DNA of 64,000 nt, taken from positions 21,829,364 to 21,893,363 of the forward strand of contig NC_052350.1 in the NCBI RefSeq assembly GCF_009727055.1, written 5' to 3'. The notes under the pieces are model-generated. The model was not told the origin of the DNA, did no database searches, and saw only the letters and a program-made list of their open reading frames with translations. Position numbers and translations under genes: made by a program. This document shows positions 1 through 10,991 of the stretch, piece after piece (positions within the stretch are counted from its first letter, which is position 1; each line of letters opens with the position of its first letter). The stretch is from Benincasa hispida (taxonomy: Eukaryota; Streptophyta; Magnoliopsida; Cucurbitales; Cucurbitaceae).

Positions 1-1049
1 CCATCCATTGACATTGGAGGAGGTCTATGTTCTACCTTCCCGTCATGCTGTTTATTTTTATGCCAACTGTGATTTTTTGGAAGAGAGGGCCGATGTCCCA
101 TGAATAAAAAACTTCCTTTTATCCCAAGTGATGATGTATCTTTTTTACATATGGGACATGCTTGGTAATCTTTTATACTCCAACCCGATAAGTCATCATA
201 TGTAGGAAAGTCATTAATAGGTCATAACAAACAAGCACGTAACTGAAAGTATTCACCTCCTCTGATAGAGTCGTAAGTGTGAACACCATTATTCCACATT
301 CTTTCAACTCTTCTATCAATGGTTGAAAATCAACATCAATTTTTTTTCTAGGAGATTTCGATCCTGGTATAAATAGAGACATGAAGAAATTTGTCTCGTT
401 CATGCATTTCCATGGTGCCAAATTATAAAGAATTAACACAACATGTCACATACTATTACGAAGTACTCATATTTTCAAATAGATTAAACCCACCAAAGCT
501 AACCCTAAACAAACATTTTGGGAGTCTGAAGCAAACCAAGGAAATTCATGATCAAAATACTTCCACCCTTCTCCATCAACTAAATGTCGTAACATATCAT
601 CTATTTGAGTACGCTTATTTTTATGTCATCTCATTTCAAATGCAATATGTTCTGATGCAAACAATCGTTTCAGTCTCAATATTAATGAAAAATGACATAA
701 AACCTTATATGAGATCTTTTTACCTTTTCCATTGTTAATTTTATATTGAGATTCACCACATACTGGTTCTCCATGATAGACCCATTTACTATACGAGGGA
801 GATATTCCATTTGTGAATATATATCTTTCTATCCTGTCTAATGATTTCCACATTGTATTCATACAATGTTTACATAGACATCTTGTTTTTTCAGAGTTAT
901 TACCAGATTGTATTCATACAATGTTTACATGGACATCTTATTTTTTTAGAGTCATTAACAAGATATTTTGTTACTTCAAGGAATTGAGCTATTCCTTCCT
1001 TATAATCCGTTGATAACTCATCTCGAAGTTTAATCCAATATTTATTCAT
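1..1049 (-). pseudogene. CACTA (En/Spm) TNP2-type transposase pseudogene, runs off the left edge
   Basis: The minus strand from an ATG at 1049 reads as a TNP2 transposase (Transposase_21 family). The N-terminus has a WIKLRDEL-like start and an IRCPCKHC cysteine motif near 930. Next come a SPSYSKWVYHGE segment (about 800), HKNKRTQIDDML and DHEFPWFASD segments (about 620-520), then PWKCMNETNFFMSL and PGSKSPRK (about 420-350). The end at 190-1 has YQACPICKKDTSS, LFMGHRPSLP and NHSWHKN in another frame. The frame changes several times, stops interrupt it, and the N-terminal part is joined to the central part with a block missing near 730. It cannot encode an active enzyme. TNP2 normally cuts and moves CACTA elements. 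No CACTA terminus for this copy was found to its right. Confidence 0.88.
855..964. repeat. 55-bp tandem duplication inside the TNP2 pseudogene
   Basis: Two adjacent copies of a 55-base unit, 855-909 and 910-964, both begin GTATTCATACAATG and differ at several bases. They duplicate the cysteine-motif coding segment of the transposase and shift its frame. Confidence 0.85.
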
Positions 1050-1677
1050 TCTTAATGATATACTTTTCAATCACCTTCTGATTCACATAATTTATAAGCC
1101 TAAAAAATTGTACAAAAAGTTAGACTTAACTTATGAGTTAGGATATTTAACTTATATTTTAACATAGAGTAATTTCGACCTATATTAGATTCTTTCAAGG
1201 CATGTATTGAAAGAGTTGCATAATCTAAACTAAAACCAAATATATCTATACAATTTGTTTGAAAACATCAAGCTTCAAACAAACTAAACCATAAATAAAT
1301 GAAACCAAATAGCTCAACTAAATAAACAAAATTGAGAATACCAAAATTCAAAGCAAATAACTCTTTCCCCTTTTTTGTTTAGAGAACTTTTAACAATCCT
1401 TGAACCCTTAAAAAAAAATATGTGAAGTGAATGATTGAACTATGATGTTTGAGGTTGTTGTACACACTTGATGCCAATGGGCTAGGTAGAACTTATGCTT
1501 TTGATTGGATGGGTAAATGTAATCAATGTTCACGGTGATGTGATAGGAGGAAAAATTTTCAATATTATAGACTCTACTCATTGTTTGTCATGATAGCATC
1601 ATTTAAGAATACTATAGGATTTACAAAATTAATTAATAATAAATTAAGAAAAATTATTTCAAATGGTAAAACTGTTG
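1050..1677. other. No gene seen
   Basis: AT-rich sequence upstream of the TNP2 pseudogene start. No open frame with recognisable content and no CACTA terminus were found. Confidence 0.6.
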
Positions 1678-1830
1678 AAAATATTTACAAAATATAGCAA
1701 AATTTTGGAACTATGAATGATAGACGTTGATAGACACTGATAGATTTCTAACATTTTTAATAATGTCAGAGTGTCTATCAATGTCTATCATTGATAGTTC
1801 TAAAATTTTGTTATGTTTTGTAAATATTTT
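1678..1830. repeat. Foldback MITE-like repeat (TCTATC family), copy 1
   Basis: The left arm, running from AAATATTTACAAAATATAGC into GATAGAC motifs, is the reverse complement of the right arm, which ends GTTTTGTAAATATTTT. Both arms carry repeated (T)CTATCA / TGATAGAC words. The element has no coding capacity. Three more copies of the same style lie at 2826-2960, 5318-5515 and 20180-20360. Confidence 0.7.
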
Positions 1831-2471
1831 AATTCATTTTTTTATATTTAAAAACAACTTATAAATTAATTTATCATTTAGTAACGTATTAAATTATGAA
1901 TGAGATTATTAGATTTTACAGTAACTCGAAATGATATATTAGTTAAGGTATATATATATATATTTTGTGTTTCTTCCATCAACTTTTATAGTTTTAACTC
2001 AGTTTTATTTTAGTTATATTTTCAGTAATTTTAACGAAAAAATAGTATAAAAATCTTATACAAACTTGATAATTTCAATAAATAAAAACTTTGCGCAAAA
2101 TAATTGTGTCCAATGCTCAAATTAATTAAGCATTAAATAATTTTGTCAAAATTCTTAAATTTTATTTAAAAAAACTCTAAAAACAATTTTCTCTAGTTTT
2201 ACCAAATTTCAATATTTGGATCAAGAAAATTGTAACACTTTTTAAAGTTAAGGTTGCAACGTTAACGAGTTTAGAGGCCAAAATGATATTTTACTCCATT
2301 TTTATTTAAATATACAAACATCAAATTTCTCCATTCATAACAATGGATTTCAATGAGGGGCTAAAGACAAGTGAATGAATATATTAAATAAATCATGTTA
2401 ATTACAATAGAGTTATTAAAATTAAAAAAATATCATATACTTTGGAGATAATTTGAAAGTATAAATATATC
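1831..2471. other. No gene seen; 3' flank of the first phytocyanin gene
   Basis: AT-rich sequence with a short TATATATATATAT run near 1955. It is downstream of the phytocyanin gene, so its 3' UTR and polyadenylation signals should lie just below 2472. No single signal can be chosen with confidence. Confidence 0.5.
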
Positions 2472-4255
2472 TTAAACGAAGAAGAAGAAATTGGTGATGA
2501 TGGTGATGAAGAGAAGTAGTAATGTAGGGAATGCAACAATTTTGAGAGCAGCGTTGGGTGCGATTGATCCAGGTTTAGGCAAAATGTCAATAGCAAATTT
2601 CATGCCCAAATTGCAGTGATTCCCAACATTACATATAAAGTATTTACGTCCAGGGCGATTAAAGCTCACAGAACTGACAGTCTCGAAAAATAATCCTGGC
2701 TTCACACACCCATCAAACTCTGCTTGAGACTCGGGCATTGCATAGTTGTGAGTTTCGTTGGCACTTGAATTGAACACTACACAAAAACACCCACTTCTTT
2801 TAATACTAAAACAAACATTTTTTAATATTCTTTGATAGAAGCGGATGAAATTCTATCAGTATATATCGGTGATAGAAACGGATAGAAATCTTGATATTAT
2901 GTGATAGATCCTAATAGAAGTCTATCAGTGTCTATCGGTAGTTTGATACTTTTTTTATATGTGAAAATTTTCCCTTTCTATACTTTTGTAAAGTTTCAAT
3001 TTTTTTATTATTTGTCTTTTTTGATCATTTATGAGGTGAGGACATATAATATTTGATATATTGAAATTATATTTGTTATAGATTATTTTGGAACAAGAGT
3101 CACGAGTTTTGGAGAGGGGAATGGTAAGGATAAAATCAAAACAACAATAATGGCAAAGGAGTGCAAGAAACGGAGCAAGCAAGGAAGAGACTAGGAGAAG
3201 GGAGGAAGTTGGACCAAATGGCCCAACTTTGCCAGTGATGTGACCTCCCTTCCTTCATGGAGGCTCACTTACTCACGGTCAAGGTTTTAGCTCTCATGAT
3301 TGTCTCGAATTAGTATTTCATATCCCTTTTACATTAGAAACCCTAGAGTTCACCCCCCTAGAAATAAGAGGTCATAAGCATCATCCAAGATAAGTTCTCC
3401 TTCCTACTTCTAGCTTGCTTTGAACCTTTGTTCAATATTGATTTAAGCATAAGAGGTTTTGTGATACACACCAGACGTCTTTCTTCTCCAAAATAATAAA
3501 TTTATACCGTTGAAGGCACGTGAAGGTCAGACGAGTCTTCTTGTCCATATTTTGCCATCAACCATAAGCTATGCTTATTTTGGTAGTTTCATATTTTCAT
3601 TGAGCTTTTAAGAATGTTTTGAAAATTACGTCAAAGACTTTTTCCTTTTTATTATTAAAAAAGATGAAAATTGATGCAACAATTACGATTAATGTGTAAA
3701 AATTGAAAAACATACTAACATCATTTACAATATTCAATCATGTAATTTGACTTAGCAATTGTAGGGTAAAAAATTGATTATGTAAATGATTTTAATGATA
3801 CATTTTGAGATGAAATAAATGTTAACAACGATCTTAAATATTGTATATAGTTAAAAATAATATGACGACCGATTGCGATATCAATTATCATCTTTCATTT
3901 TAACGGTAAATATATATATTTTAGAGAAAATTTTTCTCTCCAAAAATATTTTTTGGATCAAAATTTGAAATTCAAAGTTGAAAACAAAACTTTTCAAAAT
4001 TTAGAGGCTTACTTGAAACCTACGGATCGTACTTTTATATAATTTAACATAGTAGAATAGAGTAAATGATTATTTACCTAGGAAATCACCGACAAAGAAA
4101 GTCTTATTACTAGCCCATTCGGAGAAGAAGGTGGGAGTTGGTGGTAGGTTCCAACCAAAATCGCCTCCGACACGGTGGACGGCAGCAACAACCGGGAGGA
4201 GAACCGCAATGAAGAGGAAAGAAGCAAAGAAACTCATTTTTTGTGTTGAAACCAT
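2472..4255 (-). CDS. Phytocyanin (blue copper protein), two exons, Met axial ligand
   Basis: Exon 1 is 4078-4255 and exon 2 is 2472-2776. The intron (2777-4077) has a GTAAAT donor and a TGTGTAG acceptor and is in phase 1. The spliced product is 160 residues. It has a signal peptide (about 1-25), the phytocyanin fold start GGDFGWNLP, FFVGDFL before the splice, and a C-terminal hydrophobic tail of the GPI-anchor kind. Copper ligands are His69, Cys108, His113 and Met118 (motif YFICNVGNHCNLGMK). Cys83 and Cys114 should form the disulfide. Met in the axial place fits uclacyanin- or plantacyanin-like members rather than stellacyanin (Gln). NKT and NSS/NET are possible glycosylation sites. Family members are secreted or cell-surface electron-transfer proteins; the partner is unknown. 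The intron carries a foldback repeat. A second in-frame Met at residue 7 could be the true start. Confidence 0.88.
2826..2960. repeat. Foldback repeat (TCTATC family), copy 2, inside the phytocyanin intron
   Basis: Alternating GATAGAA and TTCTATC words, for example GATAGAAACGGATAGAAATC and TCTATCAGTGTCTATCGG, in the same style as copy 1. It lies within the intron of the first phytocyanin gene, about 50 bases from the acceptor. Confidence 0.6.
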
Positions 4256-4306
4256 TTTTGATGATTTTTGTTTTTGTAATTAAAAGAAGAATATGGAGGG
4301 AAGGGT

Positions 4307-4312
4307 TATATA
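4307..4312 (-). promoter_or_regulatory. Likely TATA box of the first phytocyanin gene
   Basis: The minus strand reads AACTATATAACC about 52-57 bases upstream of the ATG at 4255. With transcription starting about 30 bases further on, the 5' leader would be only some 20-30 bases. Confidence 0.5.
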
Positions 4313-5317
4313 GTTTATATTAGAAGGAATGGATAATGGTAAGAGGAGATTAGGAGTTGCCAATTTTGAATTAAATAGTGAAACGCGTTCTTTTCAAGAG
4401 GAGTGAGTCAACATTAATAGCCGTGGATAATTGAAATTCTAATGATTATTTTTGGTTAATGTCAACAAATTGAAATTTATTTATCATATCTACAAGTTAC
4501 GAATTATCATCTTAAAGTTGATAATTCAAACTATTTAAAAAATCGTGTTACTTAACCACATATTTGAACCCGTGGAATTAAACTCATAATCTAATTTAAA
4601 ATTTTTAAATTTAATTTTGTATCTTAATTTTAAGATTATTTTATATTCGCACCTAAATTTTCAAAATATTTTGTTTATTTTAAAAATTCAAAGAAAAAAT
4701 ATTAGTTTATATTTCTATATCCCTAAAATATTAAACGTTGAGTTAATTGAAACCCTAAATTAATGATTAGAATTCTATGTAATTTTCTTGGGTAATTATA
4801 GTTTTTTTTTTGTTAAATAACTTTATTTAGATAATCTTGAATGTTGAGCTTAAATGGAATCAAATTATGAATTATTCTTATTGAATCTAAATTAAAACAC
4901 CTATGTGAAATTCCAACTTTTCATTAATACAATTAATAGTTTTAAGGGTTTTTGATGAATACATTGGACTTTTCTTCAAAATTGATTTCAAGTCCATCTT
5001 TGAATTTTTTACAATTTCAATTTGATTCTTAAACATTAAACTAGTAACTACTTTGTTGACCATATTAATTCTAAAATTTTTAAAATAGACATGACATTAA
5101 ATTCAAATTCAAATTGGTTACTACTTACTTGGATATTTGTTGTTGTCTGTTGATGTTGCTTCCAGGCGGTCTTATACTTTGAAGGGTCAACATCATAGTC
5201 AAACTATTGATATCACTACAATATTCGGAACTTATCCAATTTTTTTCTTTTCTTTTCTTTTTTAAATAATTTTTTTTAATGCTGTTGTTGGGATTTTATA
5301 TTTTAATTTTAAAAAAT
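4313..5317. other. No gene seen; upstream region of the first phytocyanin gene
   Basis: AT-rich sequence without a recognisable frame. It probably includes the distal promoter of the gene at 2472-4255. Confidence 0.5.
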
Positions 5318-5515
5318 TTTCAGAGATAAAAAAAATATCAAACTATTTATAGAAATAACAAAAAAAGATACTAATAAATACTGATGGATTTCTATTAGTT
5401 TCTACCACTAATCGACACCTTCATTTAGTTTCTATCATAGACACCCATCGACTTCTATCAGCCTCCATAAAAAAAGATTAAAATTTTGCTATTTTGTGTA
5501 AATAGTTTTCCTTAT
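5318..5515. repeat. Foldback repeat (TCTATC family), copy 3
   Basis: The left arm (AAACTATTTATAGAAATAAC) and right arm (GCTATTTTGTGTAAATAGTTT) are imperfect reverse complements. TTTCTATTAG / TTTCTATCATAGACAC / TTCTATCAG words lie between them. Confidence 0.6.
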
Positions 5516-5656
5516 TTTTCTATTTTAAAAAAGTTTCTTTTATTTTTATGGTTTAAAATCTCAATTTTATCTAATAAATTGTAACTATATCAACCAACAT
5601 ATATATAGGGACTTTTAGAACTAGACAAGAAAATGTTTTCGAATAAATCATTTTTA

Positions 5657-7476
5657 TGTTGGGTTTTATGTCCTAAAACTCGTGGTATGTAAACAATGAA
5701 ATTTATTATGAAAAAGCAATAAAGGTGTTATAGAATAGATCTATTGCTTGAATAGAAATCCAATAAACCTAAAGTCTCTTGACTATTGGATGAGTAATTG
5801 AACTTTATTTGGAGACATAAAGGTGGATCAGGTTCGAGTAAATAGTCAAAATGATCTATAGTATATGGATAAGGTTGGGTACCTTATTCTGGTAACACTA
5901 TTGAATGCGGTCTGCTCTGTAGTTGTTACAAAGAGTTGTAAAGTGTTACAAATGAAGTGATCCTATTTTGTTCATGTTGGACATGAGGAGTGAGGGTATC
6001 CTTGTGCAAAAGAGTTTGTATAAGATCGGACCACGAAATGAGTCACTCTTATTTTATAACGCTGTTGGACATGAGGAGTAAGGGTTTCCTTGTGCAAAAG
6101 AGTTTATATAAGATCGGACCACGAAATGAGTCACTCTTAATTGATTTGTTCATGTTGGACATGAGGAGTGAGGGTGTCCTTGTGCAAAAGAGTTTGTATA
6201 AGATCGGACCAATTCAATAAGATTGCCATTTCAGGGGTAAGACTAGATAGATAGCTGGGGACATAGGGTGCAAGAGGGAATTCACTCCTACCCGCTTTAG
6301 GGATAGTAGTAAGGTTGTTCCCTAAAGTGCTGATTCTGGGTCTTGAACAAAGGGTCTTGCCCTCTCATTGGCCCGAGAAGGATTTGGTTTTGTTGATTGA
6401 AACACAAAACAATTGTTCATTAGGGGATCAGTGGGGACTTAAGAAACATAGGTAATTTCGGGGGTAAAATAGAGATTTGACCTAGCCGTTATTACGAACA
6501 ACCTGTGAAGGGTTGATTTACTAATCATGGTTATATCGAGTGGACATAATATATCTAGGGAGTTCAACTATGGGCTTTAGCGGAGTGACCCATTAGTTAA
6601 CGAATGGGGTTAGATCGGTCTAATGAGTTTAGCTGATTAATCTCGGATCGTTGGAGCCCATGATCTGTAGGTCCATGGGGTCCTTCTACTAGCTCAAAAA
6701 TGGATTAGCTTTAGACTAGCGTGATAAGTTAATTTGAAACATTCAAATTAGAATCAAACGAAAAATGGATAAAGAAGATGAATTTGTGTAAAAATTAATT
6801 TAATATTGGATATTAAATTAATTAGAATTATTTAAATTGTTTAAATAATTATTTGTTAATTTTATTAGAAAATTAATTTATGAAATTAATTTGTAAAATT
6901 AATAAATTTTGATTTTAGAAATAAAATATGATTTTAAAATCAAAATAGATTTTGGAAATTGAAAAATTACACAAAACTGAAAAATGGTTTTGTCATGTTC
7001 ATCTTCAACTAGCTCACAATGAAACCCACCTCTTCCTTGATTTACTCCAAGCATGAGCTGCATCTCATGCAGTAAATCACTTTACATGATAGTCTGCAAT
7101 ATATTGAAGAGATTGGAGTAAAGTGAAGGTGATGCAACAGAATGAATTTTTCTGAAAAATTCGGATGAAGAAGATGTTCTTCATTTTGGGTTGTTGCAGT
7201 GAGCTATCTCTCCATATTCCTTTTGATTCCAACTTATCTTGAGTACCACAACTCAATCTAGAGCACCAAGAGAATAGTATGGAAGATCTTGTGGTGGTCT
7301 GCACAAAGATTTGGAGAATTTAGCAGCTGGAAATAAAGATTTCAACGGTTCGGTCAAGGTATGTTATTGAAACCTATTAAACTATATTTAAGCATGTTTC
7401 TTTTCAGCCAAAATTAATGAATTAGAGTGCTTATGGATTCTGTTGTCTTCCGTTGCGTGTTGCTACCGATCCAACA
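5657..7476 (+). mobile_element. Solo LTR with 5-bp target duplication TTTTA
   Basis: The 1820-base block begins TGTTGGGTTTTATG and ends GATCCAACA. It is flanked by TTTTA at 5652-5656 and 7477-7481. Its left part closely resembles the 3' LTR at 35134 (shared TAAAACTCGTAG/GT, CTATAGTATATG and GGTTGGGTGCC/ACC stretches), so it belongs to a related copia LTR family, although the extreme 3' ends differ. There is no internal retroelement sequence, so this is a recombination remnant. The target duplication is AT-rich and could match by chance, but the TG...CA ends agree with it. Confidence 0.75.
5975..6220 (+). repeat. Three tandem copies of an ~89-bp unit inside the solo LTR
   Basis: Units start at 5975, 6063 and 6153, each with TGTTGGACATGAGGAGT. 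Each continues through CTTGTGCAAAAGAG and AAGATCGGACCA. A short open frame across them is only a product of the repeat. Confidence 0.85.
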
Positions 7477-7635
7477 TTTTATTTAAATTCTTTTGATAGA
7501 AACGGTTTAAAATGAACTTTGAATATGTTCTAAAAGGTATTTTGGGTAGTTATCAAACACATTAATTTTTTCCAAAATGACTTTATTTTTAAAATTAAAT
7601 ACTTGAAAAGTTGATCCAGCCACAACCATAGTTAA

Positions 7636-7945
7636 AGCCCCATTTGATAACGTTTTCATTTTTGGGTTTTAATTCTTGAAAATTAAACCTATTTTCTCCC
7701 AATATCGTATAACGATTTGCATCTTTCTTTAAATATAATGGTTGAATTTGAATTCTTAGCCAAATTCCAAAAACAAAAATAAGTTTTTAAAAGTTATTTT
7801 TTTTAGTTTTCAAAATTTAGCTTGGTTTTGAAACTATTGATAAAATGTAAATAATAAAGGAAGAAACTTGGAGGTGGAAGTAGTGTTTATAAGCTTAATT
7901 TTCAAAAATAAAAAACAAAAACGAAATGGTTATCAAACAAAACCT
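7636..7945. mobile_element. MITE with terminal inverted repeats
   Basis: The left end AGCCCCATTTGATAACG and right end GGTTATCAAACAAAACCT are imperfect inverted repeats about 310 bases apart. TTTTTGGGTTTT and AAAACAAAAACGA lie further inside. It is non-coding and resembles the common plant MITE class with a GTTTGATAACC core. Superfamily not certain. Confidence 0.6.
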
Positions 7946-8932
7946 AAAAGATTTTATTCCTTCTTTAAAGGTCAGAAATTTAAATTCATTTCACATTGTT
8001 GTACTAAAAACAATTTTAACTATAAGATATATGAAAGTAGAAAATCATAAATAACAAAGCACAAATTGAAAAATAGTACACATCAACAAAAAAAGACAAC
8101 TCAATTAGCGATCAGTACAAAGTTCAGCACAATAATTTGTTAACTGATGGGCTTTGATAAACTAATAAAATCTGATTGATTTGGGCTTTGCAAAAAGTAA
8201 AAATCAGGCCCGAAAAACCACTTACTGCTTTTTAAATCAGCGGGAAGCTAATACCTTGTGTTAGAAGTACAATCCACGTGAAGAAAGATCTTGACCATAC
8301 ATGTTGAAAACCAAAATTAATCACAAGCACTCACTGAAATGGATTGATTTTAATGATTGACAAAAGTTATTCTTTTCTTGCAGAAGAAAATTAAGAGAGA
8401 AAAGAAAAATGATATGAAGAGCTGCCGAAATGCTACAAGAATGACGATGGAGTTGAAGATTCGGAGCAAAAAGATAAAGTAGATAAAGAGAAGAAGCAAG
8501 AACACCAAAGATTAACGTGGTAGCCCAAAATAGCCTACATCCACATTTATTTTCTTTTTACAGAGATGAGTTTCTTTCTTTTCTATTTTTCTGATGTAAT
8601 TTTTCTAAGTACTCAAGTAAAGATTACAAAAGTATTTATAGATAGTTCTGTGTATAACTGAATCAACAAATTTTGAAGTTGATTTCACCTTCTTTTATTA
8701 ACATAATTAAAGACATTGATTTAATCCATACACTTTCAAATGAATTTACACCAAGATAAGGTTAATAATAACATTGACATTATCCTACAACGATAGAGGA
8801 GAGGGCTGCCCAATTAATGTCCATGTAAAAAATAAGAAGTTGAAAAGTAACATACAACAATAGAGAAGATAAACAAGGCAACTAAAAAAGGACTAATATG
8901 ATAGTATTAAAAATATTATAAAAATAAACAGA
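7946..8932. other. No gene seen
   Basis: AT-rich, with a small purine-rich patch at 8380-8500. No recognisable product on either strand. Confidence 0.5.
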
Positions 8933-9252
8933 TGTCCATTGCTTAATATCCTAAAAGTCATTGGTTAATAATAACTTTGGCTTCATGTTATCCATGTGCC
9001 TTGTAATTATTCATGCTTGGTGTCCATGTAAGACCACATCTTACTTACCACTTTGCCTATAAATAGTGACATCTAGTGGATCTTAAAATCACAAATATTG
9101 ATGATAAATCCACTTCAAATTTTCACTAAATTTTCATATTATTAAATTTTTCATAATTTTGGTTATTTTATTATATTTATTTATTTATTTATTACTATAT
9201 TATATTTTCTCCATATTCGCTATGCTCCATTGTGCTCTTCAATTTTACAACA
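8933..9252 (+). repeat. Probable 5' LTR of a decayed copia element
   Basis: The block starts near TGTCCATTGC and ends TTTTACAACA. It holds a TATA-like GCCTATAAATAG at about 9055. ATTATCAGCACGAG follows directly at 9253-9267, where the primer-binding site of this copia family is usually found. The left boundary is estimated and no matching 3' LTR was found. Confidence 0.5.
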
Positions 9253-9416
9253 CATTATCAGCACGAGCTCATCTTGCTTCCATCGTGGAAAGTAAGTTCT
9301 AAAGGTAGGTCGATTTTTTTCCTCTTCATTATAATTAATAAATTAAATGTTATTTTGCATATTTAGTACATACTAAATTTCTAATATAAATACAATATTT
9401 TATGATAGTGTTGCCA

Positions 9417-10250
9417 TGACAAACCTTACAAAATTAGATTTTGCAGCCCTTGACATTAATGGTGATAATTATTTGTCATGGGTGCTCGATGCCGAAATTC
9501 ACCTAGATGCTATGAACTTGGGAGAAACAATTAAAGAAGGAAATACGACATCCAGTTAGAATAAAGCAAAGACTATGGTTTTCCTTCGTTATCATTTCCA
9601 CGAGGGATTAAAAATGGAATATCTTACAATAAAAGATCTGTGTATCTCGTGAACAAATTTGAAAGAAATGCATGATCATAAAAAACCAGTTATCATTCAT
9701 AAAGCTTGTTATGAGTGGATGCATTTAAGACTACAAGATTTTAAATCAGTAAGTGATTACAATTCTGCATTATTTAAAATTAGCTCAAAATTTTTGTTAT
9801 GCGGAGAGAAAATTACTTATGCTGATATGTTAGAGAAGACATTTTCTATATTTCATGTCTCGAATATGCTTCGTAGTAGCAATATTGAGAGAGATTTTAA
9901 ACAATATTCTAAACTAATTTCATGTCTTCTCGTGGCTGAACAAAATAACGAGTTATTGATGAAGAACTATGAATCTTGACCAATTGAGACAACACCATTC
10001 CCTGAAATGAATGTTGTGAATGTTAATAATCATGGTTGAAGTCGTGGTTGTGGTCGAGGTCATGACCGTGGTAGAGGAAGAAATAATTATTATTTTGTCG
10101 GTGGTCATTCTGATCATTCAAATTTCTAAAGAACCACATAAAATAATGACCACAAAGAAAAAGCTCCACAAGATAAGAGTTCAAAGAGTGTTGAAAATAA
10201 ATGCATCTGATGCGGAATGATTGGGCATTGTTCACGTACCTGTCGTACGT
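9417..10250 (+). pseudogene. Copia gag pseudogene (UBN2-type) with degraded zinc knuckle
   Basis: From the ATG at 9417 the frame reads as a plant copia gag (MTNLTKLDFAALDI, YLSWVLDAEIHLDA). A stop follows at about 9557, then a broken stretch, then an open run at 9659-9979 with YEWMHLRLQDFKSV, LCGEKITYADMLEKTF and LLVAEQNNELLMKN. A Gly/Arg-rich segment follows. A CCHC knuckle near 10202-10243 reads C-x2-C-x4-H-x4-C, but a TGA falls between the first two cysteines. Gag packages element RNA in the intact family. Several stops make this copy inactive. Confidence 0.82.
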
Positions 10251-10574
10251 CACTTAGTTGACCTCTATCAAGCCTCCCTAAAGGAAAAACAGAATAATGT
10301 GGAAGAAAATTTTGCATACTAAGATAATGATATATTTGACCAATCCCATATGACAAATTTGAATGTGGTGGACTTCTTTGTATATCTCAAAGAGAAGATT
10401 GACACAATTGATGGAACTTCAAGTGTTTCTTTTGACTTTGAGAATATCTAGACTTAATGTTGTTGTTTTCTTTTATCTATCTTCATGTTTTTTTAGTAAC
10501 TTTTGTATTTTTAAGTGTTGTTTTTCTTATTGTAATTATTTTCTTTTAATGAAGAAACATGAATTATTTTCATA

Positions 10575-10991
10575 GGTTGGATGATTAAAAAAATGAGCAA
10601 AGAAGATCTATGTCTAGCAGACAGTGTAACTACAAACACAATACTTACAAATAAAAAATACTTTTCCAAATTGACAATGCTGAAAGCAAAGTAAATATAA
10701 TATCAGGTTATACAAACTTGATCAAAGGTTTTGGAAAAACAAATATTATTTTACCTAGAGGAACAAAATTTACAATTGACAATGCATTGTTCTCTAGTCA
10801 ATCAAAGAGAAATCTTCTAAGTTCTAAATATATATATTGCAATGGTTATCATATTGAGATTAATAGTAAGAATACTGTGGAATATCTATATATTATCTCT
10901 ACTCTCTCAAATGAAAAACGTATATTGAAAAAGTTGTCCGCTTTATCTTTTGGATTGTATTATACTCATATACGAGTAATTGAAATATATG
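10575..10991 (+). pseudogene. Copia pol fragment, protease to pre-integrase region
   Basis: In plus frames the sequence reads KEDLCLADSVTTNTIL (aspartic-protease region; the usual catalytic D-S/T-G/A appears as ADSVTT). It continues with IIPRG-like LPRGTKFTIDNALFSSQS, RNLLSSKYIYCNGYHIE and LKKLSALSFGLYYTHI. The frame stops abruptly at 10991, where a solo LTR is inserted. It resumes at 12666. About 130 bases of unrelated T-rich sequence separate it from the gag part. Confidence 0.78.

Noticed and set aside
391..738. Plus-strand frame of 115 codons
   Set aside because: It is antisense to the TNP2 pseudogene.
5990..6220. Frame of 76 codons with internal repeats
   Set aside because: Product of the 89-base tandem repeat in the solo LTR.
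10023..10356. His/Asp/Asn-rich minus-strand frames
   Set aside because: Antisense of the Gly/Arg-rich gag tail of the copia element.
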